Of a stretch of 64,000 nucleotides of DNA, positions 1 through 12,690 are shown piece by piece. The notes beneath the pieces are model-generated. The model did no database searches and was not told where the DNA came from. It worked only from the letters and a program-made list of their open reading frames with translations. Numbering within the stretch: the first letter of the stretch is position 1; every line of letters starts with the position of its first letter. The stretch comes from Pontederia crassipes. Its lineage: Eukaryota; Streptophyta; Magnoliopsida; Commelinales; Pontederiaceae. The position numbers and the translations under genes are program-made. The stretch covers positions 3,472,001 to 3,536,000 of the forward strand of contig CM060187.1 in assembly GCA_030549335.1 (NCBI GenBank), given 5' to 3'.

Positions 1-679
1 TTGCCTTTCTTCCTTTTTTCTCTTTTATCTTAAAGAGGTTATGTAGTTATCTGCCAAAGATAATAAATTATTTGTTTATGTAATTTCAACTATTAGGGTT
101 TGCATTTTCTTGAAGTTCTCAAATATCATAAATTTAGTCTCTGGAAATAAAATTTAGTCTTTGTAAAATTTATTCTTTATCTTTTTGGAAAAGTTTTGAT
201 CCCTATTTTAATTAAGGGTTTTGTGCTTACCCTTCAAATCTAACCCCCTCTAGTGACCACAGTGTTGATCCACTCCCTGCTTTTGTGGACAACTTTGGTG
301 AGTCTCTCTCTGCCCTTTCACTTGTGCTCCTCCTCTCTTTCTTCTTTATCTTGTTGCTTATACTTTTCGATGCTGCCACTGCACATCCCTTCTCCATTGC
401 TATCTGCGACGTTGCTTTCATCATTGCTGGTAGCATTGGCTTTTTCGTCAGAGCATGGACCTCCTTGTGATTTAGTTGTTGTTCATCTCTTCTTTGCCTT
501 GTTTTGGCTGCTCAAATCAAGGGGTTGTGCAAAGGTTTGTGGATCAGCCAAGTTGAGGAGAGTGAAGCATTTTGTTTATCCTTTTCTCCATTGTGTGAGT
601 GATTATTATTTGACTATCATGTGGCAACTACTGAAAAGGCCACATGCAATTTTTCGTTTGCATTTTATTATTTTGATTA
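1..679. other. No recognisable gene
   Basis: AT-rich and T-rich sequence. Open frames at 253-699 lack an ATG-led, family-like protein and read as low-complexity Leu/Ser-rich translation. Nothing here resembles the left end of the CACTA remnant that follows, so that end is missing or lies outside the window. Confidence 0.4.
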
Positions 680-858
680 ACTCCGCCTATATTTTATAGC
701 CGGTCCCAAGCCCGGATAAAGGAGGAGGGTTGTGTTAGGCCCGACAGCCATCGTAAAATCATGTCGAATCTTATGAACATGGATCAACGAATATATGACG
801 TCGTATGATCCATGTAGCCGACCCCACCTAGTGGGATAAGGCTTTGTTGTTGTTGTTG
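680..858 (+). mobile_element. RTE-type LINE 3' end (Au-SINE-like), 5'-truncated
   Basis: The body contains the plant RTE/Au-SINE-like 3' motif GCCGACCCCACCTAGTGGGA followed by AAGGC and a (TTG)n tail. A 16-bp direct repeat, TTTATTATTTTGATTA, at 664-679 and 859-874 is the target-site duplication, which fixes both ends. It has no coding capacity: about 179 bp of a 5'-truncated retroposed copy. A second copy in inverted orientation lies at 61413-61560. Confidence 0.85.
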
Positions 859-1011
859 TTTATTATTTTGATTATGATTAATTTATAATATATAAATTAG
901 TTTGCATTTTATTAAGTGTAGAATTCACTTCCATGTTAAATCCCCCTAGAAACTTAATTTAATTTTTTGTTTGGTATGTTTAATCTATCATATTGTATTA
1001 GGTAAGCACAT

Positions 1012-1158
1012 ATGGATAAAAGTTGGATGACACTTCACGTCCACTCTAATGAGTACATGTGTGGTGTGGAGAATTTTACTACATATTTGATCCGCAAGTG
1101 TGGAATGATCATAGATTTAAGATGTCCATGTAGGAAGTGCTTGAATTCTGAATTATAA
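1012..1158 (+). pseudogene. CACTA transposase-associated domain fragment
   Basis: A 48-codon frame starting MDKSWM, with SNEYMCGVENF and a downstream RCPCRKC cysteine motif, matches the N-terminal transposase-associated domain of plant CACTA elements (Pfam Transpos_assoc). In intact elements this domain opens the TNP2-type transposase ORF. Here a TAA stops the frame at once, and further homologous sequence (EEPTIKWPLMYE-like) continues to about 1400 in shifted frames. It is non-functional. Confidence 0.8.
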
Positions 1159-1389
1159 AGGCACACTGCTTGTAGAAGGTAAAGACATGTCATACAAGTG
1201 TTAGATCTATCATGGAGAAGAGCCAACCATCAAATGGCCTCTAATGTATGAAAGTAACCAATTATATAGAGAATGGGAAAGCAGGCCTAACATTGAGGAT
1301 GATGACATGACTAAGGGTCATGACGTGGATGAACTTAATGAGATACTCGAAGATGTGGATGCTTTTGTTGACAACCAAGCTGAAAACAC

Positions 1390-2275
1390 ATGTGATGAAG
1401 GCATAACCTAGATGTCATGCACATTAAGAAAAACATATGTGAAAATCTTATTGGTACCATCCTCCGCATTGAAGGCAAGATAAAGGATACTTTAAAGGCA
1501 CGACTTGATTTGGAGGAACTTGGAATTAGAAAAGAATTGTATTTGGTGAAACATTCTAATGGCAAGTACATCATGTCATGTGCTAGTTATGGATTGAGTT
1601 CAAGTTAATGAAAGGCATTTCGTCAATTCCTAAAGGGTGTTTGCTTACCCGATGGTTACTCATCCCATATAGGAAAATGTGTAAATGATGTTAACACTAG
1701 TGTATCTAGTATGAAAAGTCACAATTGCCATATCATTCTTTAAAAATTATTGCCGTTGGGCATTCATGGCTTGCTACCTAAAGACATTTCCTCAATTATA
1801 ATTGAGTTAGGATTTTTTTTGAATGATTGTGTGGACGTATTTTAAATATCGAAGATATGCAAAAGATGCAAAAGGATATAGTCATCATTTTATGTAAGAT
1901 AGAGTTAATTTTTTCTCCAGCATTCTTTGTAGTGATGGTACATCTAGCCATACATTTGCCTCATGAGACATTGATGGCTAGCCCTATTGCATATTGTTAG
2001 ATGTATCCTATAGATAGGTACACAATAGACATTCTTCTTTCTTTTTTTTTTCTTGAAGACATTCTTATTTAGTATTTTGAATGTAATTCATTTTTTACTA
2101 TTCATGTAAGTGCAGATTATTGAGTACTCTAAAGAAGTTTGTAAGAAATAAGGCATACTTGGAGGGATCCATTGCAGAAGCCTATGTAGTACATGAATCA
2201 CTCCATATAGAAGGCATCGAGACCGTTCAATCATCCCAAGAGAAATTTTTACTATATGAAAGATGGTGGAGTTAG
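1390..2275 (+). pseudogene. CACTA TNP2 transposase / DUF4218 remnant
   Basis: Positions about 1414-1606 encode HIKKNICENLIGT and KDTLKARLDLEELGIRKEL, hallmark plant TNP2 (Transposase_21) strings. From about 1620 the frame shifts into LPDGYSSHIGKCV and MKSHNCH, typical of the adjoining DUF4218 region, then decays through several stops. A later stretch (YLEGSIAEAYVVHESLHIEG, about 2155-2220) is the C-terminal continuation. There is no continuous ORF. The order and spacing agree with a single ancient CACTA coding region. Confidence 0.8.
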
Positions 2276-2687
2276 TGTTTTTAAAAATAGCGTTGATCTT
2301 ATTTCATCACCCACCTCTTGTGATTTTAAAAAACAAGAATTCGAGGTAGTGAAGTGGTACATATTGAACAACTGTGTTGAGGTTCTCCCTTATTTAAAGT
2401 AAGTATAATTATTTTTTTTTATGTTTTAATATCTAAAATAAGTTTATGCCTAAAAGTTGGATGTTTTGGCAACTAACATTTGCGTACTTTAGAGGCACAT
2501 ACCAATATAGACATTGAGAGGCGACATAAGAGTCAATTTGAACATTGGTTTATGATGAAAGTAAAGTTATCATGTTATAATTGGGGGGCATTTATACTGT
2601 AATTTAAAATTTTCTTAATTAAAATTTATATTACCATATAAAATTTTGTGTACTGCAGGACATCTGACTCTTGAGTTATAATTGCAG

Positions 2688-3101
2688 ATGGGTACTATGT
2701 TCACAAGAAAGGATCCTACTACTAGTGCTTTATATGCATTATCAATAGGACCAAATTCATGCTTCAAGAGATATAGTAAAGTTACATATAATGGTGTTCG
2801 GTTTCATACAATAGACTTTGATAAAAGAAAGAAGACCCAACATAATAGAGTCCTTGTAGAGGTAAATCAAGGAGACTCAAGCAAATCTACGGAGTTTCAT
2901 GGGGTTTTAACTGACATATATGAACTTATATATGTTCGAAATAAAAGGGTTTTCTTATTTAAGTGCAAATGGTGGGATACTAATAAGCGACATCATAGTG
3001 TAAAGAAAATTGATGGGTTAACAAGCATTAGGTATCAAGGCGTAAAAATTAAGATTGAGTTTATTATCAATGGAGGTTGTCCATTAACTGCAACGCATTA
3101 A
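2688..3101 (+). pseudogene. CACTA DUF4216 domain remnant
   Basis: An open frame of about 138 codons with YNGVRFHTIDFDKRKKTQHN, VDLIYV-like ELIYVRNKRVFLFKCKWWD and a DGLTSIR tail matches DUF4216, which normally lies C-terminal to DUF4218 in CACTA transposases. It is the longest uninterrupted piece of this element. It lacks a plausible own promoter or start and should be read as an exon or fragment of the decayed transposase rather than a gene. Confidence 0.75.
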
Positions 3102-5100
3102 TCACGAATGGCATCGAACATAGGTAAAGCTTGTAGAAATTTGCTTCCCTTATATATCGATGGAGATTGGAGGACTCTTCCCATAGAAGAGAAGCAACGA
3201 GCTTGGGAGGGTGTTCAGGTAATTATTATTAGTTTAAATTTTTTTTTCTAGCTCATGAATTTAATTTTTTTGTGTTTGGTAAAACATTTTGCATAGGTTC
3301 GACTGAATTTGGATGACATTATGAACAATTCGATAAAGTTTTGTGCTGTAGATCGATGGATGAGCAAACTCCATAAAAAACATTGAGCTAAGGCAAAGAA
3401 AAAGTGGAAATAAGTGAGAGATCTTGCTCGGCCTATTAGTTCCCATGACGATGATTGGAGAAAAATAACTCATAAGTGATAGCAAGAGCTTGACAAAGAG
3501 AAAGAAATTTTATCATCCGAGCAACCATCGGGGAAGGTAAAGATTTTGATGTTATCCATTATATTACGAACATTACATTTTATACAATTATTTAAAATGT
3601 AGAGAACAAAATCCATGAAAGCAAGGGATGCTTGCAAGTTCGTTAAATATCTACATCAGGCAGGTGCAAAGACTTTTCGAACAAGAAAAAATGGATGTGA
3701 GTCATTAATCTCTTAAAGATTTGATTGTATGAAAAAATAGGAGTATTTTCATTTTGTAGTCTGAAGCTTTTCATGAGATAATTAATTTTGTGTAGCAGAA
3801 AAATTCATTTTGTTGTGCTCACCTAAATCATCACAATTCATTCATTTGGTATCTTTTTACTAGATTCACAAATGTTCTATTGTGATCCTAAATATGATGG
3901 ATAGTTGGATCAACCAAGATGCAGCTGAAACTTATGTAGGTTTATTAGTTGATGTATTATTTATGCAAGGCAAATTGTTATAACTAAATTAGTTATAATA
4001 TTATTTTCCTAGACAAAATGGTGGAGATGCATTTAGTATCACAATCATCCCACACACCCATTTCTTCTAGCGATGTTGTGGATAAATTTATGAGTGCTGC
4101 ATCAAGATCAGATTATCATCCAAGAAAAGGATTTGAACCACCATCCATTGGAAAATCATTCAAAGAAAATGTCTAGAAGCATAATTTGAACAAAAGTTTG
4201 GTGGAAACTCGATCTAACTATGACACACAAATTGCTGCTTTAAAGCAAATAAATATGGAGCAAAGAAATCATATAAATAAGGTTCCTTTATATATCAGTA
4301 ATTCACTATGGTTATTTATATTTTTATTTGTTAGAACAAGCATTTTATATTGTGCAACATTTTCAGCTTATGCAAACAATAGAAAAACTTTTAGAAAACA
4401 TTCCTAACACTTTGAAGGAGGCAATGAGGAGAGCTGAGTGCGCTCCTACATCAATTTTGTCACACAATGACGAAAGAGAAAATTTGAAATTGCTTAAGGT
4501 AATTCAATAAGTTTTAATATAGTTATTTATTTACTTGCTTAAGGTAATGATCTTACATATGTAACATTGCCAATATTTGTATTAGGGTTAATATTTTATA
4601 ATCCATTTTATATTAGCTATTGTTATTGTCACACAATGATCTTACATGCGACATGGAGGTTCTATCAATTTCTTTTAGATATTAGCTATTGCACTTTTGG
4701 GTCATTGTCTCAATTTCTTTCAATTGATGGACGATTTTTCAACTACACAACAAATAATTTATGGTATTACTAGTTCCTAAGTTAGGATGGTGGTATTACT
4801 AGTTCCTAAGTTAGGATGCAGTTCCCTTAACAATTACTATCTAGAATGACCAACATGTGTTCTAGTAATATAAATATTCTAATTTCAATTGTTGTGTTTT
4901 AATTGCAGTTGTTTGCAAACACCAAGAGTCGGTGCGCCATCGCCAGATCAAGAAGATACTTGAAGAAGGATACTCATGTTTTAAATGTGTATATGTATAT
5001 GTGGTGGGAGATAGATACTTCCAAATTTCAACAATGAAGTTTAAGATGGTTCATGTGGACACTTTTGGTTATCAATTCTAATTTCTGAAGCTTTATCATA
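3102..5100 (+). pseudogene. Second CACTA gene remnant (TNP1-like), intron-containing
   Basis: Short coding-like blocks are separated by AT-rich intron-like gaps with GT/AG edges: about 3120-3220, 3300-3535, 3600-3705, 4017-4175, 4190-4280, 4370-4500 and 4915-5020. Recognisable pieces include KSMKARDACKFVKYLHQAGA and a Gln/Lys-rich segment near 4190-4280. The position downstream of the transposase and the spliced layout suggest the smaller regulatory protein of CACTA elements. Family membership is inferred from position, not from a clear domain. Confidence 0.4.
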
Positions 5101-5489
5101 TTTTTACTAATCCAGGTTGACTTCAGACGATGAGATTTTTGTTTGCTTACTATGAGCAGGAAAGCGGCTGAGATGTGAAAAGTAAATGCTACTTTTATTA
5201 TTTTAATGTGCCACTTTGATAGGAGTTCAGTGTAGAACGAAAGTACCCATTATTTTCTCTGTGGTGTAGAATGAAAGTACTCCATTGTTCTCTATGAAAT
5301 CAAACTTGGTTTATTTTTATTCATCATGCAAATTCCTAATTTCTGATAGATTAGAGTCCCATGTAATTTGCTTGTTATTGCAATTATTAAGGACTATGAG
5401 TAGTTGTTCTTATGTTCTTATGTGCCATGTAATATTCGTAGTAGATTCACCTATTAATTTGAAATTATGAAATGTTACTCATTTTATCA

Positions 5490-5879
5490 TATTAGTGACG
5501 TTTATTATATGTCACAATTTTTTTTCATGATGTTTTAATATCATTAGTAATTTATGTTTTGCGACGTTTGAAATAACTTTAAAAGGATACAAATGATTTT
5601 TGGTGACGTGTAAACGTCATCTTTTTTATTGTTGCTTAAGTGCCATCTTAACGTGACATTTGGTGACAGTTAAACATAATGAAAAGATCAAGTTTTTGTG
5701 ACATTTAAATATAGTGTGATGTATAATTAATATGCGCCATAAATACTTTCTGTGATTCAGTTATGGTGATGTCTGAAGTTGACATTTAATAAACGTCCCA
5801 AAAGAGTATCAATGACATTTAATCAAGTTTGAGTGACGTTTGTTGGATGTCACCAAAGTAAAAACTCTTTGTACTATTT
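5490..5879 (+). repeat. CACTA subterminal repeats and right end
   Basis: At least eight short copies of GTGACGTTT/GTGACATTT-like motifs in both orientations occur between 5495 and 5860, the pattern of CACTA subterminal transposase-binding repeats. The block stops at AAAACTCTTTGTACTA, close to the reverse complement of a CACTACAAAGAG terminus. Confidence 0.65.
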
Positions 5880-7271
5880 GTGACAAATGTAGAAAAGAGA
5901 ATTTATTAAGGGACTCCCGATCCGTGCCCTTCTCCATTCGATTTGGCGAATTATATAGGGAATTCAACACATTCGACATCCTCTTAATCGCTGATCACGC
6001 CCACCGATTGTACCTATGACCAATGTCGCAATCAACATCATCCTGTTACCAATTATAGGTAATTGAATCCTCATTAATGACATGTGATTTGTTGGAGCAA
6101 AGTTTTAATGCACTATAAAATTATATTTTGATGATATAAATATCAAAAGATTAAAGTTATATGCTGAAAAAGTTTAAATAAAAATGGATAACTTTATGCA
6201 CTAAACTTTGATTAACTAATTGACTATGATCTTATTAAATTTTGGATGAATGATGAATATCAAAGTTGTAGAGAAATCCAAGATTATCTCGTTTGGATAA
6301 TTGTGCAAAAATGTTATGCTCAAAATAATGCAGGTTAGTCAACCAGTCGGTCGAAGCAATGAAGGCCGATCGAGATAGTTCGGTCGACCGGTCAATGCAT
6401 GAGCTGCCCAGATCCACGTCATCGATCCACAGACCAATCGATGCACTGGCCGATCGATTAGCTCAACGGGCGAAAATCAAAATGTCGAGAGTATATCGGT
6501 CGATAGTTCGGTCGACCGATTGACCGGTCCATTAGTACAGTCGATCGGTCTCCAGCTATGATGAACAGTAACGGCTATTTTTAATGAGAAAAGTGTGAAA
6601 AACTTTTTGGATGAAATTTTTCACACATAGAAACCTATAAAAGAAGTGCCAAAACCAGAAGTAAAGACATCCATCCAAGCATTGCAGAAAAACTTCAAGT
6701 TATCAAATGAAGATCCTTCTCTTGAAGTTATTAGTCTAGTTTTTCTTCTTTCTGTCTTCTCTTATAAGCATGATATTGTAAAAGAGAGAAATAATTATTT
6801 AGAAAAATTGAGAGAACTCTTGTGTAAAAGAAGTTTCATATCTTATCTCTTGAGCAAGAGAAAAGATAAACTTAATAGGAGAGGTGTGCCTTACCTCTCG
6901 AAGCGAAGAAAATGTGATTAATGTAAAGGATTTTCTTCCTTGCCCCATTTGAAAGAAGAGTTTAGTGGAATATCCGACAGTCTTGAGGTCGATAAATTAG
7001 AGCGGGGACGTATGCCAAGGTGTGGCTGAACCTCGTCAACAACCACCTGTGCATTTTATGTTTGCATTCTCTCTCTCTCTCTCTCCGTCTCATATTATGT
7101 GAAATCGATAATTTATGTTTTAAACACCAATTAACCTCCTCTTGGTGCCTTGGGATCCTACATGATCAACATGATATTGTCGATCATGCTCAGCTCCACT
7201 AATCACACGCTGAGGATGTCAGTCACAATTTCATGATGATATTACAAACACCGATGTGGTCATGAATTTCA
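5880..7271 (-). repeat. Copia A 3' LTR (minus strand), interrupted
   Basis: 5905-6089 plus 7163-7235 aligns with 19673-19870 in the same orientation: shared GACTCCCGAT, CCATTCGATTTGGC, a TATATAA box, and the flanks of the GATCAACATGAT segment. The pair brackets a minus-strand copia coding remnant. On the minus strand a purine tract (ATGTGGGAG) abuts a TG start near 7271, as expected for a polypurine tract and 3' LTR. The LTR is split by the solo LTR at 6090-7162. The outer boundary is uncertain. Confidence 0.5.
6090..7162 (+). mobile_element. Solo LTR, SIRE/Maximus-like copia type
   Basis: The sequence starts TGTTGGAGCA and ends ...CCTACA, with flanking 5-bp near-duplicates TGATT (6085-6089) and TGATC (7163-7167). 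The related sequence at about 19820-19850 reads straight through this point and serves as an empty site. The interior has a run of GGTCGACCG-type palindromes (6330-6555), a CT microsatellite and the pre-end CACCAATTAACCTCCTCTTG block common in SIRE-type copia LTRs. No internal coding region remains, so it is a solo LTR left by recombination. Confidence 0.75.
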
Positions 7272-7617
7272 GTACTCCCACATTTACTGTCAAATAGACA
7301 TATTATTTAGAAATTCACTATTTATGAATCTTCATTCTTAAGTCAATTATTTTTTAGAAATTCAAACTAACATGTTCGATGATTTTAGATGAAATACCTT
7401 TTTCTAAGAGAATCAATCAACATATCTTTTGTAGGACATATATTACGATCACTTATTTCTTCTTCACTATGTCAAGTATATAATGATACTCTATGTTAAG
7501 ATGTCTTTGTTTTGAATTGTTTATTCCACTGTCTATCAAGTTTATTGCGAATTGATTATCAAAGTATATTGATAGTGGTCTTGATATTAAATTGAGCCTT
7601 ACTTACATAAGAAAACA

Positions 7618-10600
7618 TATAACTTCCCAAATTTTTTTCTTTTGCCTGCCCAGAAGGATATCTTGACGACGCCACTCAATTTTATAACTTAGCTATGACC
7701 AGCCAGTATGCTGGTTTACAATAGAGGAAGACAATAATTTATACCATACGTGGAAGCCATTTGTGCAACATCCAAAACCTGTGGGTTAGAACATGTCTAT
7801 ACAATAATGGACCCTATATCTATGTGCATGTCATCTGTCAGAGGAACCACCAATCGTCTCACCATCGCAATCACCATCACATGTACGGATCCAAGTACAA
7901 GGGCAAAGTCCAATGAGATAACTCAGTACGTAGGATCACCCATTACGATAAACAATATGAACCATGATCAATATCAATACTATCAATAAATAATTATGCA
8001 TATCAATATATGATTGATCAGCATAGATAACTTTAACAATAATTAGTAAATCATTAACAATTCGATCAATCATAGTAATTATTCATATCATCAATCACTG
8101 ATGACCAATATCCATTCAATTCAATTCAATTATCTTAAATCAATTATTAATTGCCCATAGGTCGGTGAATGCCACAATAACAACTATCAATTATCAAACC
8201 TATTAACAATTCAACTATTCAATTATCCATCATCCGCTAGGGCATAAACAATGGTCCATCAGTCACTAGGGAGTAATTCAATTACAAATCAGCCATTAGG
8301 GCGAAATCAATTACCAATCAGCCATTAGGGCAAAATCAATTATCTATCAACCACTAGGACGCAATTCGATTAACAATTCAATTTAGTTCGATTATCTCAA
8401 TTCTATTCGATAATAATTGTCAATTCAATATAAATTACTTTTAATCAATCACCAATTGGCTAGAGGTCAATGAAGGCCATAATTCGACAATTAACAATTA
8501 ACAATTGATCAATTCCCAATTGACCAAAGGTCAATGAAGGTCACAATAATAATTATCAATTCAATTCAATTAATAATTTATCAATTCATCTATCAGGCAC
8601 AAATGTCATAGATCAACCTTAAAGGCACAATTTGATTATCCATCAGCCATAAAAGCGCAATTCAATTATCCATCAGTCACGATGGCGAAATCAATAGTCT
8701 ATCAACCACTAGGACGAAATCAATTGTCCATCAACCAGTATGCTACAATTCAATTCGACTCGATTCAATTCAATTATTAATTCAATATTTGGAGTTACAA
8801 TCACCCTTTAGGACATAATATGAGAGTTCTATATTATTAGGAGACGCCATGCCTTTTCATGTAAATTAATAAGTTCGGATATGATGGGGGACGAAGGACC
8901 ACACACAGGACAGTCATAGCTTTTTACGTTATCTGTCCAATTCAATTCAATTATCCATCAACCCGAAGGCGTAATTAGCCTGAAGGCCCAATCAAACCGA
9001 AGATGCAATCAATCCGAAGGCTCTATCAACCCGAAGGTCTTATCAACCCGAAGGTGCAATATTAGTCCGAATGTCCTATCAACCCGAGTGCGCAATATTA
9101 GCCCGAAGGTCCAATCAGCCCGAAGGCACAATATTAGCTTGAAGACACTATCAACCCGAAGACGCAATATTAGCCCGAAGGCTCCTTCAACCTGAAGGTG
9201 CAATATTAGCCCGAAGGCCCAATCAGTCTGAAGGTGCAATATTAGCCCGAAGACTCTATCAGCCTGAAGGTGCAATATTAGTCCGAAGGCCCTATCAGTC
9301 TGAAGGTGCAATATTAGCCCAAAGGCGCAAAATTAGCTCGAAGGCCCTATCAGCCCCAATGACAATCAGCAGACATGTGCCCAATAAATTTTTAACTTTT
9401 ATCTCAATTACCTAAGATGTCTATCTTTAACAATCATCTTAGGTTAACATGACCCAATAAGAAAAACTATATCAATATATTAATCAATGATATGATCAGA
9501 TATGATGACGATCAATCGGATACGATAACAATTTGATCAGGATCAATTAATAGTAAGGTCAATGGATCAATTAATAGTAAGGTCAATGGATCAATACCAT
9601 AATCAATATCATGATTGGGTGTAATGACAATAATAATGAATATGATGCCAATCTGATCAGGTAATAATCATACTAAAATCAGTGATGTTAATCAAATGAT
9701 CGACAATGATGAACAATCTTAACAATCCAATAAACTACAAATCGATTCATAAAAATATGTTTTCTATTCCATAACCTGATCTACATCGATCATTATCCGG
9801 GCTGTGTTAAATGGAATCCGGGCCGTGTCAAACAAAACTCAGGCCGGATTCTTTCACCCTCAGGAATTGTGTTTTCGACACAATTTTCGATAATCCTATC
9901 TATGTTATTCAATCAATGCAAATAATATATAATCTCTGTATAATGAAAAAGAGTTTTGGAGTCTATGTCATGGAAAACTGACACCATGGGGATCCCCTAT
10001 GTACTGTAAGTTAGTTGAAAAACTAACTATGTTCCTGTTGTTTGTGGATTGCACGGACGTCGCGACTTTAGCCGACGATTCCTCCTTAACGTTCAGAATT
10101 CTTTGATTACCACTTGGATCTTGTTCTGTTCTGTCGGGGCTTTGAAATGATATATTGCCCGCGCTCTTGGATGCCTCAGTTTGTGAGAAAACGAAGGAGA
10201 AAGAGGAGCTCTCGTGCAGAAATTCTGTGGAGATAAATAATACTTTCTAGCCACTGTTTAGGAATTATTTATAGCTCTCAAGTAAAGTTTTTGACTCCTA
10301 TTTTTCCATCTATCATAACCATCATTAATTATCAACTCTTAAATATTCAGATTTAATTAAATCTAAATTTCAGTAATTATTTAATAATCATACTTATCAA
10401 AAACTCATCTCTACTCAAATTCCTTTTTATCTCCTCCATAACTTCTCTCAATCAAACTCTATCTCCATCTTTTATCAATAACTTATGCTAATCAAATTAT
10501 ACATGTATTTTACTATTTCTTTCTTTTCTCTAATTTTCGTAATTATTTAATATAATAATATTTTATCACCTAATTTTTAGATTAAAATAATAATAAATAT

Positions 10601-10839
10601 TATTTTAATGGCTGAAATATTTTTTTAATCCATACAACTCTCAGTCTTATCCTATTTTGGAATCCTATAATCATTAAACATTCTTTTGAATCTCAAATCA
10701 TAAATATTTAATCACAATCTAATGAAAGTTTATACTCCCAATAGGATTAAATCTTTCTTTCTTTTCCTTTTTCCTTTCTAACCATACTTTTAATTTGCAA
10801 ATTACTTTATTGCCCCTATTAAAATCTTGGGGTGTTACA
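7618..10839 (-). mobile_element. 3.2-kb solo LTR (Ty3/gypsy, Tekay/Del-like), minus strand
   Basis: On the minus strand it begins TGTAACACCCCAAGATTTT, the common start of long chromovirus LTRs, and ends GGGAAGTTATA. Perfect 5-bp duplications AAACA at 7613-7617 and 10840-10844 flank it. Removing it rejoins the copia A RNase H frame (WLKCF|L...VRLNLIS). No gag-pol lies between the ends, so it is a solo LTR. It is unusually rich in internal tandem repeats (8220-9360). Confidence 0.8.
8940..9350. repeat. 36-bp minisatellite inside the solo LTR
   Basis: About ten or eleven degenerate copies of a 36-bp unit with core GCAATATTAGCCCGAAGGC alternate with CTATCAACCCGAAGG-type half units. The period is a multiple of 3, so the minus-strand open frame at 9009-9311 is a repeated 12-residue string and not a gene. 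A looser array (units with CAGCCATTAGGGCGAAATC, about 35-36 bp) precedes it at 8220-8760. Confidence 0.9.
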
Positions 10840-12690
10840 AAACATTTAAGCCATACACCATGAATGACTATCATACTACAAATAATATAATGTGTCTCTA
10901 GCCCCAAATTCTTACTTTTTGCTACCCCAAGAAATAACTACATCATTCAACATAAATAAGTGACCCCATGTGAATTTTCGATGATTGATGTCTCCATCGA
11001 AATTCACATTTGTATAGACTATAATTTTTAATGAATTAGTTTGGTATGTGAATCTTAATTGTATCATGCCTTTCAAATATCTAAGAATCATCTTTATGAC
11101 TTTTATGCATTTTCAAAATTACTAATCATATTTACTAGGTAAGGCAGATAGACTTTTATTCAATCTTTTTCCAATCACAAATGGTATCGGTGCCGAAGTG
11201 TAATTTTGCATTCCAAATCTTCTTAGTATCTTATTGATATACTATTGTAAAGTTAAGCTCAATGTCCTTGAGCTTTTGCAGAACATAGGATGCATCTCTC
11301 ATGCCTTTTATTTCAAATTTGTTACTCAACTTATATTTAATTTCATTGAGCATTATGACATCAATTCTGATGAATAAAATATCATCAACATATTATGATA
11401 ATATCATAAAACTACTCCCACTCTTTGTAATGTACACAACAATCCAATTTATTTGTTGTGAAATCAAATGTTAAAGTACTTTAGCCCATATACAAACTTT
11501 TTCAACTTATATACCTTATTTTTTTGACCTTCAACATCAAAATCTTTAGGTTGTCACATATATTCTTTTGATAACTCTCCATTCAAAAAATCTCTTGACA
11601 TTCATTCGAAATAATTTTAAATTCTTATATGCTACTATCACTAAGATCATCCTAATCATCGCAGTCTTAATCATAAGAGAATAGGTTTCCTGAAACTCTA
11701 CTTTGCCTTGATGAGTATAACTCTTGACAACTTACTTTGTGCCTATAAAAATAATCATCAACCCTATATTTTCTCTTGAATATTCATTTGCGCCTTATGG
11801 ATTACCTATACGTTGGCAAGTCACGTAGCACCCATACTATGTTCTAATTTATTGACTCCATTTCATCACTCATGACGATGTCTATGATTCTGACTCATCT
11901 GAAGCCATTGGTTCTTTATAAGAAAATGGATGTGTACTATCCTCTATATCAACATCAACGGAGGAACACAAAATCTCTCACTCGTACAACACAATCATCC
12001 AAGTGTGTGAATTTTGTCCTATTCCTCTTGTTGCCAATACTCATGGAGATAATGGTTCCTCCACTTTTTTCAAGGACATCTCATCATCCATAGTTTTTTT
12101 TTCTCAGTATTAAATTATTATCCAATGTTTCATGATTGAATTCATCATATTATCCCCAAGGATAATAAAAGTGTTCATTGCTCTCAATTCCATGCCCATT
12201 TTAGTTCTTGAGAAAAATTGCATCTCGACTTTCGATCTCGATCCGAGTGAATTTCTTCTACACTTTTGTCTTATATCTTTTGAATAAGTCAAAAGCATCT
12301 GCTTTTAGTTCCAAGAGATAGACATAAGAGAAATAATAATAATCACTTATGAATATAATAAAATATTCCTTAGTCGTGTGTTGCAACACTAAATGGCAGA
12401 ATGCATTAATCATAACAATTCCGTTGACCTTGTTTTGATCAAAAAAATTAGTCAGAAGGCAACAACTTTACCCCAAATATGTTAGGAAGTAAGTTCATTT
12501 TGATTATTTGCTTCATTTTAATATCTTAGACACTAAAATGACATAGAGTAAATAGAATTTGATTCCTTGTCATTATAGGTCGAAAGGTAGGAAAAATCAT
12601 GCCCTAGTGCAAATTTTTCCATTGCTAAGACTTTTTTGTCATTTCGTATGGTCATACAACTACAATAAAAATGAATTCAGTGAAGTCGAT

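Larger units (their letters stand above)
1012..5879 (+). mobile_element. Decayed CACTA (En/Spm) DNA transposon
   Basis: In order on the + strand there are remnants of a transposase-associated domain, a TNP2-type transposase, DUF4218 and DUF4216, then a second frame with charged and coiled segments. It ends in a subterminal zone rich in GTGACGTTT-like motifs and a degenerate terminus. All frames are broken by stops, frameshifts and probable introns. The right end near 5863-5879 reads as a decayed reverse complement of a CACTACAA-type terminus. The left TIR was not found. Confidence 0.8.
7272..12690 (-). pseudogene. Copia A internal region, 5'-truncated and split
   Basis: On the minus strand, in order: integrase core pieces (about 12240-12380, with VYLLELKADAFDLFKRYKTK), reverse transcriptase (about 11150-11900, with YVDDILFIR where the intact motif is YVDDIL), and RNase H. 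RNase H is split between 10845-10960 (SWGSKK, WLKCF) and 7360-7617 (YFDNQFAINLIDSG). Gag and protease are absent. All frames are full of stops. The RNase H reading frame is interrupted by the 7618-10839 insertion and resumes across it, which shows the insertion order. Confidence 0.7.

Noticed and set aside
253-699. 148-codon open frame near the left edge
   Set aside because: No ATG start, Leu/Ser-rich low-complexity translation, runs into the RTE element, no recognisable family.
9009-9311. Open frame with 12-residue repeats on the minus strand
   Set aside because: Produced by the 36-bp minisatellite inside a solo LTR; no start context or promoter.
8220-9360. CRISPR-like spaced repeats
   Set aside because: Units are contiguous and degenerate with no unique spacers, and this is eukaryotic DNA; it is a minisatellite.
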